From NCBI GenBank assembly GCA_964560565.1, contig CAZLMF010000030.1:1-19026 (forward strand): a stretch of 19,026 nt of DNA, given 5' to 3'. A program made the translations under genes and the position numbers. Under the pieces are notes generated by a model. The model saw only the letters and a list, made by a program, of their open reading frames with translations. It was not told where the DNA came from and did no database searches. Every line of letters begins with the position of its first letter. The first letter of the stretch is position 1. Of the stretch, positions 1 to 7,621 are shown in pieces. Source of the stretch: CAZLMF01 sp964560565 (GTDB lineage: Bacteria > Bacillota > Clostridia > Oscillospirales > Ruminococcaceae).

Positions 1-964
1 TATCGCATTTGTTATAGATTGTGATAATGGGTGTTTCGTTCACACCAAGCTCAGACAGCAGCGTTTGCGTTACTTCAAGGTGAGTGCTCGCCTCGTCACT
101 GGATGCGTCACAAACATTAAGTATCACGCTGGCACTTACCGCCTCGGATAGAGTTGACTTGAACGCTTCGATAAGATGGTGAGGCAGACGGCGAATAAAG
201 CCTACTGTGTCAACGAGGATAACCTCGCTGCCGTCAGGCAATTCCATTGCCCTTGAGGTTAAATCAAGGGTTGCAAAAAGCTTATCCTCTGCGAATACAT
301 CTGCACCTGTGAGAGCATTTAATAGCGTCGACTTGCCGGCATTAGTATAGCCAACTATTGCAACAGTTGCAACATCGTCCTTCTTTCGCTTTTCTCTAAT
401 TCCTGCTTGGTGGGTTTCGAGCTCCCTAAGCTGGGCATTAAGACTTTCAATCCTGCGCCTAATATGACGGCGGTCAGTCTCAAGCTTTGACTCACCTGGG
501 CCTCTTGTGCCAATTCCACCAGCTAGACGTGAAAGAGAGTTGCCAAGGCCAATAAGGCGTGGTAGCAGATATTTCTGCTGGGCAATTTCAACTTGAAGCT
601 TACCCTCTTTAGTCAAGGCACGCTGAGCGAAAATGTCAAGAATGAGCATGGTGCGGTCAATAATTGTGCGTGAGGTGAACTTTTCTAGGTTCTTAATTTG
701 TGTTGGGGAAAGCTCGTTATCAAAGATTAGAAGCTCCACTTCGTTTGCATCGCAAAACTCTTTAATTTCTTCAAGCTTGCCACTTCCCACAAATGTGGCA
801 GGGTTATGCTTTACCAGATTTTGAACGATTCGCCCTACGACCTGTGCGCCTGCTGTGTCAGCAAGCTCCTCAAGCTCATTTAGAGAAACCTCGACATCGT
901 ATTCCCCTGTGTCAACGGCTACTAAAACCGTCGCTTGGTTTATTTCTTTATCATTAATGTACAT
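1..964 (-). CDS. hflX: GTPase HflX (3' end outside window)
   Basis: Ribosome-associated GTPase that binds the 50S subunit and can split stalled or stressed ribosomes (family knowledge). The visible 321 codons start at ATG 962-964, behind a strong AGGAGG in the leader. Residues 1-190 are the glycine-rich HflX N-terminal domain and coiled coil, including the GGIGTRGPGESKLE segment near 149-162. The G domain follows: G1 GYTNAGKS at 205-212, G3 DTVGF at 252-256, and G4 NKCD at 318-321, where the window ends. The last part of the G domain and any C-terminal extension are missing because of the window edge, not because the gene is broken. It is monocistronic as far as can be seen: a 55-codon gene and a hairpin lie upstream. 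Identification is very secure. Confidence 0.96.
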   Translation of the reverse strand, partial: MYINDKEINQATVLVAVDTGEYDVEVSLNELEELADTAGAQVVGRIVQNLVKHNPATFVGSGKLEEIKEFCDANEVELLIFDNELSPTQIKNLEKFTSRTIIDRTMLILDIFAQRALTKEGKLQVEIAQQKYLLPRLIGLGNSLSRLAGGIGTRGPGESKLETDRRHIRRRIESLNAQLRELETHQAGIREKRKKDDVATVAIVGYTNAGKSTLLNALTGADVFAEDKLFATLDLTSRAMELPDGSEVILVDTVGFIRRLPHHLIEAFKSTLSEAVSASVILNVCDASSDEASTHLEVTQTLLSELGVNETPIITIYNKCD

Positions 965-983
965 TATTATAATCCTCCTAAAA

Positions 984-1039
984 TGTAAGGCGCTTGTTTA
1001 TCGAATATTTATACAAGCGACTATTTAATTTGCCTTACA
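984..1039 (-). promoter_or_regulatory. Nested inverted repeat in the hflX 5' leader
   Basis: TGTAAGG (984-990) is complementary to CCTTACA (1033-1039). Directly inside it, CGCTTGT (991-997) is complementary to ACAAGCG (1013-1019). In the hflX mRNA the two 7-bp helices would be contiguous on their 3' side and could stack, with a 13-nt unpaired segment on the other side and a 15-nt AU-rich apical loop. The structure ends about 5 nt before the AGGAGG of hflX, so it could affect ribosome access. It could equally be a DNA operator. I do not recognise it as a known RNA family. Confidence 0.5.
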
Positions 1040-1108
1040 AAACGCTTTATTTATATATCAGCAAGCTAATATTACCATATTTTTTGAATTTCGTATAGAG
1101 TAAATGAG

Positions 1109-1147
1109 AAAAAGCTATCATTATCGTTATGATAATAATAGCTTTTC
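1109..1147 (-). terminator. Hairpin terminator after the 55-aa gene
   Basis: AAAAGCTAT (1110-1118) pairs with ATAGCTTTT (1138-1146), and after one mismatch ATTATC (1120-1125) pairs with GATAAT (1131-1136), leaving a 5-nt loop. On the minus strand the stem ends in a run of five T followed by a T-rich stretch. It lies 17 bases after the small gene's stop and upstream of hflX, so it probably separates the two transcripts. Confidence 0.65.
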
Positions 1148-1162
1148 CCAATATGGAGAGGA

Positions 1163-1330
1163 TTATCTGTCAGTATTAGGGCCAAGTGCCTGTATCTTTG
1201 TATTATGAAGTTGATTTTGGTTTTCAACTTTTAGGGAATTGGTGACACTATTAAACTGAGCTTGTTGTTTTGCCTGCTGTTTTACTTCTGTTCTTGCTTT
1301 TCTTTTATTGTCTCGACTCATTTTACTCAT
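1163..1330 (-). CDS. 55-aa hydrophilic Q/N/K-rich protein, unknown function
   Basis: A short gene starting at ATG 1328-1330, with AGGAGG placed seven bases upstream (TAGGAGGTATTTATG), and ending in TAA at 1163-1165. The product starts MSKMSRDNKRKARTEVKQQA. It is very hydrophilic and basic at the N-terminus, rich in Gln, Asn and Lys, and has no Cys or Trp, no membrane segment and no signal peptide. The excellent ribosome binding site and the terminators on both sides (1109-1147 and 1425-1463) argue that it is an independent real gene. The composition faintly resembles small acid-soluble spore proteins of the Gln/Asn-rich type, but I see no diagnostic motif and do not assign it. A second ATG at codon 4 is possible but worse spaced. 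Confidence 0.6.
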   Translation of the reverse strand: MSKMSRDNKRKARTEVKQQAKQQAQFNSVTNSLKVENQNQLHNTKIQALGPNTDR

Positions 1331-1424
1331 AAATACCTCCTATGGGTTTGAAGCGGTTTAAGATTTTCATTCACTAGTATAATTCCCATATTATTCTGTA
1401 ATTATTCATTCCTTGCAATAAAAT

Positions 1425-1463
1425 TTAAACAAAAAAATCGGAAGGTTATCTAACCTTCCGATT
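1425..1463 (-). terminator. Intrinsic terminator of the V-ATPase operon
   Basis: A perfect 13-bp inverted repeat, AATCGGAAGGTTA (1436-1448) and TAACCTTCCGATT (1451-1463), lies 8 bases after the atpD stop. On the minus strand the hairpin is followed by seven T, then GTTT. This is a textbook rho-independent terminator for the nine-gene operon. Confidence 0.93.
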
Positions 1464-1471
1464 GATTATAT

Positions 1472-2011
1472 TTAGTCTTGTAGGCGTTCACTGTAGTGAT
1501 AAGTCTGCTCAAGCATCATATCCTTGACCTTCATCAATCGCACCTGTGTGCTGCGCTCATTTTCATCAAGTTTCATTAGAATATACTTGATATTTTCCTC
1601 CATTTCAGGAATCATAATATGCTCTAGCGCATTTACACGGCGTCTGGTTTTTTCAATCTCCGACGCCATTAGCTGACATGATTTTTCAACCTCAGCTAAA
1701 CGCAACATACTAGGCAAAATATCCTGAAGTGACTTGACTGCATCGTCAAGGTCACTGGAGGTAAACGCAAANNNNNNNNNNNNNNNNNNNNNNNNNNNNN
1801 NNNNNNNNNNNNNNNNNNNNNNNNNNNNNNNNNNNNNNNNNNNNNNNNNNNNNNNNNNNNNNNNNNNNNNNTCACGCACCAAATCAAGGAATTGGCGCAT
1901 AAGCTCATCGCGCTTATCTTTTAACAGCTTATGCCCGCGCCTAGCGGTAGTAAGCTTTTTCTTTAGCTTTGTAAGCTCCATTCTCGTTGGATTAACATGA
2001 GCCTTAGCCAA
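1472..2011 (-). CDS. atpD: V-type ATP synthase subunit D (internal assembly gap)
   Basis: Central rotor-shaft subunit of the V1 sector (NtpD). After the start the protein reads MAKAHVNPTRMELTKLKKK, the family N-terminus. The C-terminal helix is intact (AEVEKSCQLMASEIEKTRRR). I place the start at TTG 2009-2011, because AGGAGG lies 7 nt upstream. The in-frame GTG at 2018-2020 overlaps that Shine-Dalgarno. A 100-N gap (1772-1871) sits in the middle. About 145 real residues are visible, while the family is usually about 200-215 residues, so the true missing piece should be near 60-70 residues rather than the 33-34 that 100 N would encode. The reading frames on the two sides agree only by chance. 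Last gene of the operon, followed by a terminator. Confidence 0.95.
   Translation of the reverse strand: MAKAHVNPTRMELTKLKKKLTTARRGHKLLKDKRDELMRQFLDLVRXXXXXXXXXXXXXXXXXXXXXXXXXXXXXXXXXXFAFTSSDLDDAVKSLQDILPSMLRLAEVEKSCQLMASEIEKTRRRVNALEHIMIPEMEENIKYILMKLDENERSTQVRLMKVKDMMLEQTYHYSERLQD
1772..1871. other. 100-N assembly gap inside atpD
   Basis: Exactly 100 N, the conventional placeholder for a gap of unknown length. The flanking halves of subunit D imply a real gap of roughly 180-210 bases. Confidence 0.95.
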
Positions 2012-2043
2012 AAAACGCACCTCCTTTGGATTTAATGCTTAGG

Positions 2044-3414
2044 TTATTTGCCATAATACTTGTCAAGGTATTCGTCCTTGATACGTTTTAGCTCGGTTCT
2101 AGGCAACATGGACAAAAGCTTCCAGCCTAAATCAAGGGTTTCCTCTATGCTGCGGTTGGTATGATAGCCCTGTGAAATATACTCACCCTCAAAAGCATCT
2201 GAGAACCTTGCGTATTGCTTGTCTATGTCTGTTAGTGCAGCCTCACCAAGGACAACCATAAGCTCCTTTGCTTCCTTGCCTCTTGCGTAAGCGGCAAATA
2301 GCTGGTTCATGGTGTTTGCGTGGTCCTCACGAGTTTTACCTGCGCCGATACCCTTATCCTTTAGACGAGATAGTGACGGTAAAACATCAATAGGAGGAGT
2401 AATCCCCTGTCTATGAAGCTCACGACTGAGGATAATCTGTCCCTCTGTGATATAGCCCGTAAGGTCTGGGATTGGATGGGTTTTGTCGTCCTCAGGCATG
2501 GTAAGGATAGGTATCATAGTGATACTGCCTGCCTTGCCCTTTAGCCTGCCTGCACGCTCATAAAGCGATGCAAGGTCGGTGTACATGTAGCCCGGATAGC
2601 CTCTGCGTCCTGGAACCTCCTTACGTGCAGCTGAAACTTCACGAAGAGAGTCGGCGTAGTTGGTAATATCGGTCATTATAACAAGGACATGCATACCCTT
2701 TTCAAATGCGAGATATTCTGCGGCAGTAAGCGCCATACGAGGGGTTGAAATACGCTCAACCGCAGGGTCGTTCGCAAGATTGACAAACATAACTGTTCTG
2801 TCAATAGCGCCTGTTTCACGGAAACTTTCAGTAAAGAAGTTTGCTTCCTCAAAAGTAATACCCATTGCGGCAAAAACAACTGCAAACTGCTCGTTTGTTC
2901 CTCTAACCTGTGCTTGACGGGCAATCTGAGCCGCAAGCTCAGCATGAGGGAGTCCGCTTGCGGAGAATATAGGCAGCTTCTGCCCACGGACAAGGGTGTT
3001 AAGTCCATCTATGGCGGAAACTCCTGTTTGAATGAACTCCTGCGGATAGTTACGTGCTGCTGGGTTCATTGGAACACCGTTTATGTCCAGTCGCTTTTCA
3101 GGTAGAATTTCAGGGCCTTTGTCGATTGGACGCCCAAGTCCGTCAAATACACGGCTGAGCATATCATCGGATACACCAAGCTCCATGCTGCGCCCTAAAA
3201 AGCGCACCTTGCTGTTAGATAGGTTAATGCCAGTTGAGCTTTCAAAGAGCTGCACAACGGCGTTGTTGCCGTCAATTTCTAAAACCTTGCAGCGACGGCG
3301 TTCGCCGTTTGCAAGCTCAATCTCAGCAAGCTCATTATATGCGACGTTCTCTACGCCTTGTACTATCATAAGAGGGCCTGCTACCTCTTGAATTGTTCTA
3401 TATTCTCTTGGCAT
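2044..3414 (-). CDS. atpB: V-type ATP synthase subunit B (non-catalytic)
   Basis: Non-catalytic nucleotide-site subunit that alternates with A in the V1 hexamer. It is 456 residues, the normal family length. The Walker A position is degenerate, as expected for B (SASGLPHAEL, 151-160). An arginine at position 350 in SLSRLKDKGIGAGK corresponds to the arginine finger that reaches into the A active site (R350 in E. hirae by my count). The C-terminus DEYLDKYYGK is typical. The ATG overlaps the atpA stop as TAATG, and the ribosome binding site GAGGAGG lies inside the end of atpA, so the two are translationally coupled. atpD follows about 32 bases downstream. Confidence 0.98.
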   Translation of the reverse strand: MPREYRTIQEVAGPLMIVQGVENVAYNELAEIELANGERRRCKVLEIDGNNAVVQLFESSTGINLSNSKVRFLGRSMELGVSDDMLSRVFDGLGRPIDKGPEILPEKRLDINGVPMNPAARNYPQEFIQTGVSAIDGLNTLVRGQKLPIFSASGLPHAELAAQIARQAQVRGTNEQFAVVFAAMGITFEEANFFTESFRETGAIDRTVMFVNLANDPAVERISTPRMALTAAEYLAFEKGMHVLVIMTDITNYADSLREVSAARKEVPGRRGYPGYMYTDLASLYERAGRLKGKAGSITMIPILTMPEDDKTHPIPDLTGYITEGQIILSRELHRQGITPPIDVLPSLSRLKDKGIGAGKTREDHANTMNQLFAAYARGKEAKELMVVLGEAALTDIDKQYARFSDAFEGEYISQGYHTNRSIEETLDLGWKLLSMLPRTELKRIKDEYLDKYYGK

Positions 3415-5183
3415 TAGGCATCCTCCTCTTGCTTAAGCTCGTCTATCTCACGATGCAAAGTCTCAATAATATCGTGATACTCACTTTCTATATTGTCGGT
3501 AGAAACATACTTAAAACGTCCAATTCTTTCACGAACTGCAAGTTTAACTATATCATTTATGCTGACTCCTGCGCTTAAAGCTTCATTTGACGTGTCATAA
3601 AAACTCAGTACAAGCTCCATCATTTTAAACTGCTTATCTAGAGGCGTGTAGGTGTCAACTTCGTGGAATGCATCCTGATGTAGGAAATCCTCACGGATTG
3701 AGCGTGCCGCTTCGAGCTTTAGGCGATCCCCTGAGGAAAGCGCGTCCATACCGACAAGCTTAACAATCTCTTCAAGCTCGGACTCATCATGCAATAGGAG
3801 CATTATGCGACCTCTGAGCTTCATCCAATCCTCGTTGATCTTATCACTAAACCACTTGCCCATATTATCTACATAGAGAGAGTAGCTTGTAAGCCAGTTA
3901 ACCGCTGGGAAATGACGTCTGTATGCAAGGTTGGAGTCAAGCCCCCAGAACACCTTAACAATACGCAAAGTAGCCTGTGAAACAGGCTCGGAAATATCAC
4001 CGCCGGGAGGCGAAACTGCTCCGATAACGGATAGTGAACCTTCACGATTGTCCTGCCCTAAGGATATTGTCCTGCCTGCACGCTCATAAAACTGAGCAAG
4101 TCGGCTAGCTAAATATGCGGGGTAGCCCTCCTCACCGGGCATTTCCTCGAGTCTGCCCGACATCTCACGCAGTGCCTCTGCCCAACGTGAGGTGGAATCC
4201 GCCATAAGTGCAACTGAATAGCCCATATCTCTGAAGTACTCAGCTATGGTTATACCTACATAAATTGATGCTTCACGAGCTGCAACAGGCATATCCGAGG
4301 TGTTAGCTATTAAAACTGTGCGTTCCATTAGTGAATGCCCTGTTTTAGGGTCTTTAAGTTCTGGGAATTCGTTTAGAACGTCAGTCATTTCATTTCCACG
4401 CTCACCACAGCCGATGTATACGACTATGTCAGCCTCTGCCCATTTAGCAAGCTGATGCTGTACGACGGTTTTACCGCTGCCGAAAGGCCCTGGAACTGCG
4501 GCAACGCCGCCCTTTGCTATTGGGAATAGAGTGTCTATTACACGCTGTCCAGTAACTAGGGGCATATCAGGTGATAGCTTTTCCTTGTATGGACGCCCAA
4601 CACGAACAGGCCATTTTTGTAGCATGGTCATATTTACTGTTGTGCCGTCCTCACGCTTAATGACAGCGACAGTTTCTTCAACTGTATATTCACCTTCAGT
4701 AATTGATTCAATTGTGCCACTAATGCCGTTTGGTACCATTACTTTATGCACAACAATAGGTGATTCATTTACCGTTCCGATAATGTCACCTGTTTCCACC
4801 TTATCGCCTACTGAAGCAGTAGGTATAAATGCCCACTTTACATCCCGCTTTAGAGCAGGGATTTCAACACCTCTTGTGAGGTTGTTGCCTATAGCAGCCA
4901 TAATTTCTGTAAGCGGGCGCTGAATGCCGTCAAATATAGTCCCTATAAGCCCAGGGCCTAGCTCAACGCTCAGCGGAACACCAGTTGATTCAACAGGCTC
5001 ACCCGGGCGCAGCCCTGAGGTTTCCTCGTATACTTGAACTGATGCTTTATCGCCATGAATTTCTATTATCTCGCCTATCAATCGCTCATCGCTTACACGC
5101 ACAACGTCATACATGTTTGAATCACGCATGCCTTCAGCGATAACCAACGGTCCGGCAACCTTTTTAATGATGCCTTTGCTCAT
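3414..5183 (-). CDS. atpA: V-type ATP synthase subunit A (catalytic)
   Basis: Catalytic ATPase subunit of the V1 head. With the start at ATG 5181-5183 the protein has 589 residues. The order is an N-terminal beta barrel (GPLVIAEGM), the A-specific non-homologous insert (about 110-190), Walker A GPFGSGKT at 232-239, the catalytic glutamate in GERGNE at 260-265 (E261), and LMADSTSRWAEALRE downstream. All catalytic residues are intact. A GTG four codons upstream (5193-5195) is in frame but overlaps the Shine-Dalgarno AGGTGA (5192-5197), which is ideally spaced for the ATG, so I reject the longer form. The stop codon overlaps the atpB start by one base. Confidence 0.98.
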   Translation of the reverse strand: MSKGIIKKVAGPLVIAEGMRDSNMYDVVRVSDERLIGEIIEIHGDKASVQVYEETSGLRPGEPVESTGVPLSVELGPGLIGTIFDGIQRPLTEIMAAIGNNLTRGVEIPALKRDVKWAFIPTASVGDKVETGDIIGTVNESPIVVHKVMVPNGISGTIESITEGEYTVEETVAVIKREDGTTVNMTMLQKWPVRVGRPYKEKLSPDMPLVTGQRVIDTLFPIAKGGVAAVPGPFGSGKTVVQHQLAKWAEADIVVYIGCGERGNEMTDVLNEFPELKDPKTGHSLMERTVLIANTSDMPVAAREASIYVGITIAEYFRDMGYSVALMADSTSRWAEALREMSGRLEEMPGEEGYPAYLASRLAQFYERAGRTISLGQDNREGSLSVIGAVSPPGGDISEPVSQATLRIVKVFWGLDSNLAYRRHFPAVNWLTSYSLYVDNMGKWFSDKINEDWMKLRGRIMLLLHDESELEEIVKLVGMDALSSGDRLKLEAARSIREDFLHQDAFHEVDTYTPLDKQFKMMELVLSFYDTSNEALSAGVSINDIVKLAVRERIGRFKYVSTDNIESEYHDIIETLHREIDELKQEEDA

Positions 5184-5203
5184 AATCCACTTCACCTACT
5201 TTT

Positions 5204-5527
5204 CTATTGTTCATTATTAAATATAATATCAGAGCCAACTGCTTGCTCAACTGACCTTTTTACGTTAAGCATACCCATTCCTGTATTGCCCGAAATACCG
5301 GGTATAGGAATAATCGCAGGCAAAGGTTCTGTTCTATACTTATCAAGTTCATCTCCAAGCTTTGCTTGCAGCGCTTCCGTTATATAGATAATCGCATATT
5401 GCCCGCCGCAAATTTGCTTGAAGGTTTTAAGGGTTTCCTCGTCACTTGTAACTGCATAGGTATCAAGCCCAAGTGCCGCAAATCCGAATATGCTGTCTCG
5501 CTCACCCATTACTGCAATTTTATACAT
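5204..5527 (-). CDS. atpF: V-type ATP synthase subunit F (NtpG)
   Basis: Small central-stalk subunit that binds D and regulates the motor. It is 107 residues and starts MYKIAVMGERDSIFGFAALG, the conserved Rossmann-like N-terminus of the family (nearly always MYKIAVxGD/ExDxxxGF). The C-terminal helix includes the ISGNTGMGMLNVKRSVEQAVG region. The start (5525-5527) lies within the last codons of atpC, giving an 8-base overlap of coding plus stop. The GAGGG ribosome binding site is inside atpC, so the genes are coupled. It is followed 20 bases later by atpA. Confidence 0.95.
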   Translation of the reverse strand: MYKIAVMGERDSIFGFAALGLDTYAVTSDEETLKTFKQICGGQYAIIYITEALQAKLGDELDKYRTEPLPAIIPIPGISGNTGMGMLNVKRSVEQAVGSDIIFNNEQ

Positions 5528-6488
5528 ACATTTCCCTCAGTCTTTCCCGAATTGAGCTGTCCGGTAGGTCGTTAAGCTTGCCGGATATCAAAATTCTTAC
5601 ACACTTTATCTCGTTTTCACGCGCTAAAATAAAAGCGGCAAGTGGGGATAAAGTAAACGGATTATGCTTTTGAGGTCTAATATGCTTGATAATCAAGTCG
5701 TCACACCATCTCTCGAACGCCGATGGTGACTGCTTAATTGCGGAAACTGCATCCGCATAGACGGTGGTAAGGAGGTAGCTTAATATCTCCTCCTCGCCCT
5801 CAAGGGCGCACGACAACAGGCGCTTGATATCGAGAGTGTCACAAGGCGAAAATGCTCTTTCCATAAATTCCTCGCTCTTACCCGTTTTAAAGCTTCGCAA
5901 AGCAATCTTTATGTTTGCGGAGGCGACTTTAAGCTCGGAATAAAGCTCAAGCAATTCATTTTTAGAAGCTTTACCTTTTGCGTAAATTGTATCAAGCGTA
6001 GCCTTGTCAATTATGGTGTCGCTAAGCTGGCTGTCCCCCGTGTGCATTAGGACATCGTATGCTTCATCTACGCACTTTTGCATGTAAGCCGGTAGTAAAG
6101 TAAAATCATGCTCTTTTACCGCCTTGTATATAATATCAGGTGAAATTGTGCCATGAGTGATAAACACATCGGGAAGCTCTGTATTGGTATAAACCTGCTT
6201 GGTGGAAGCTTTTAGGTTATGGAAGTCATTTTCATATAGGAACACATTGAATACGGAAATGTCCTCAACAAGCTCCTCCATTAGCTCCCATGTCTTTTCG
6301 CGTTCACTTGCAAGTAGCTGCTCGGCAGTTTTTTCATCGCCCTTTCCCCAACCACGATCGACTAAAAGCTGAAAGCAGTCATTGTAGGTTTTGCACGCCA
6401 TTAGCTGCTCAATGGTGGACTTGCTTATGAGTGTAAGCTCTTTTGAGCGAATACGCGCGACGGCGTAGGTGTACATGTTATCATTCAT
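5520..6488 (-). CDS. atpC: V-type ATP synthase subunit C (rotor-to-membrane socket)
   Basis: Funnel-shaped subunit (V0 d/NtpC) that joins the D-F shaft to the c-ring. It is 322 residues, almost entirely helical with no membrane segment. The N-terminal TYAVARIRSKE stretch (about 7-18) is the family signature, and a second landmark is the repeated three-helix pattern with CKTYNDCFQLL near 32-42. The start ATG 6486-6488 has GGGGTGA about six bases upstream. A downstream ATG (MYTYAV) is a less likely alternative. The stop overlaps the atpF start. Confidence 0.95.
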   Translation of the reverse strand: MNDNMYTYAVARIRSKELTLISKSTIEQLMACKTYNDCFQLLVDRGWGKGDEKTAEQLLASEREKTWELMEELVEDISVFNVFLYENDFHNLKASTKQVYTNTELPDVFITHGTISPDIIYKAVKEHDFTLLPAYMQKCVDEAYDVLMHTGDSQLSDTIIDKATLDTIYAKGKASKNELLELYSELKVASANIKIALRSFKTGKSEEFMERAFSPCDTLDIKRLLSCALEGEEEILSYLLTTVYADAVSAIKQSPSAFERWCDDLIIKHIRPQKHNPFTLSPLAAFILARENEIKCVRILISGKLNDLPDSSIRERLREMYV

Positions 6489-6520
6489 GTTCTCACCCCT
6501 TTCTGTGAAGTTAATTTGCC

Positions 6521-7117
6521 TTAGCTAAACAACAGCGCACTTACCTTATCCTGCAATAATTCCCTTGCTGCAAGGAAAAGTGAACTAAACGAACAATTTT
6601 CCTCAACTTCACCGTAAATCAACACAAAACCTCCATCGATTTCGACGGCATCTTTGGAAATAGCAAGCTTTGCATTTTCCTTATCAGAAAGTGCAGTGCT
6701 TATGGTATTATCAAAATCTTGAGGCAGACGAGCTAAATCGCTCTTTGAAAAGGCAATTTCCCCAGATTGATTTATGGAGTATCTCTTTATCATTGAAAGG
6801 ATAATCTCAAAATATTCTTTATCAGACAAGCTGATAAGTTGCTGCTTTGCCTTGTCAATTATATCGCTGATAAGCTGTTGCTTAGCAGTGAGGATAAGCT
6901 TTTTCTCCTGCAAGGTTGCGTATGACTTAGCACGGCTGATGGTATCTTGTGTTTCCCGCTTAGTCCTTTCGGTTATCTCAGCTGTGGTCTTTTCAACCTC
7001 AGTCTGAGCGTCCAGCGCAATACCATCGGCTTTTTCTTTTGCAGCAGAGATAATCTCCCGCACTGAAGCGACAGAATTTTCCTCTATATGCCCAATTATT
7101 TTCTCAAGCCCGGTCAT
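6521..7117 (-). CDS. atpE: V-type ATP synthase subunit E (peripheral stalk)
   Basis: Peripheral-stalk subunit that pairs with the G/H subunit to hold the catalytic head still. About 198 residues: a long Ala/Lys/Glu-rich coiled-coil N-terminal half (roughly 1-100) and a compact C-terminal domain with the conserved EIDGGFVLIYGEVEENCSF segment. I choose ATG 7115-7117, because AGGAG lies nine bases upstream. A TTG two codons earlier (7123) would be too close to it. It lies 13 bases or so after atpK and about 32 before atpC. Confidence 0.93.
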   Translation of the reverse strand: MTGLEKIIGHIEENSVASVREIISAAKEKADGIALDAQTEVEKTTAEITERTKRETQDTISRAKSYATLQEKKLILTAKQQLISDIIDKAKQQLISLSDKEYFEIILSMIKRYSINQSGEIAFSKSDLARLPQDFDNTISTALSDKENAKLAISKDAVEIDGGFVLIYGEVEENCSFSSLFLAARELLQDKVSALLFS

Positions 7118-7136
7118 ATCCAAACTCTCCTAACTA

Positions 7137-7619
7137 CTAAATATTCAAGCCTGATACGCCCATGACAGCAAGAAGAGAAATCAACAAAGCAAAAATTGCA
7201 TAGGTCTCAACCATTGCTGGGAAAATCATAGCCTTTACAAACTGCTCAGGTCTCTTTGCTACAACGCCGATAGCCGCAACAGATGCGCGTGCTTGACGAA
7301 TTGCTGAAAAGTATCCAACGAATGCCATAGGCATACATGCTCCAAAGTAAAGCAGTCCCTTTACAAGTGAAACGTCACTGTCACCGCCGAGTATTCCAAT
7401 CTGAGAAAGTGTAATAAAAGCGATAAGCAGACCGTAAATGCCCTGCGTGCCAGGTAGAAGTTGCAAGATTAGAACCTTGCTGAACTTGCTTGGATCCTCT
7501 GCGATAACACCTGCGCCAGCTTCACCGCCCATACCTACAGCCTTTGCTGAGCCCATACCTGATAATAAAACTGCCAGAGCTGCGCCCATTAGCGCCAAAA
7601 CAATACCTAATTTTTCCAT
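7137..7619 (-). CDS. atpK: V-type ATP synthase subunit K (proteolipid c-ring, Na+ type)
   Basis: Membrane rotor subunit, 160 residues, formed by two fused helical hairpins and therefore four transmembrane helices. One ion-binding carboxylate per protomer is present, E138 in PAMVETYAIF. The further ligands that define the Na+ site of E. hirae NtpK are also in place: L55/T58/Q59 in LLPGTQG and Q109 in SAIRQAR. The Q109-E138 distance (29) equals the E. hirae spacing as I recall it (110 to 139). This suggests sodium rather than proton coupling (inference). The start ATG 7617-7619 uses a GGAGG overlapping the atpI stop, two bases away. Confidence 0.96.
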   Translation of the reverse strand: MEKLGIVLALMGAALAVLLSGMGSAKAVGMGGEAGAGVIAEDPSKFSKVLILQLLPGTQGIYGLLIAFITLSQIGILGGDSDVSLVKGLLYFGACMPMAFVGYFSAIRQARASVAAIGVVAKRPEQFVKAMIFPAMVETYAIFALLISLLAVMGVSGLNI

Positions 7620-7621
7620 TG

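Noticed and set aside
1163..1330. Firm call of the 55-aa protein as a gamma-type small acid-soluble spore protein
   Set aside because: Only the composition is similar. The repeated family motif is not present.
4531..4923. 130-codon plus-strand open frame inside atpA
   Set aside because: Antisense to a highly conserved gene, with no ribosome binding site and no recognisable product.
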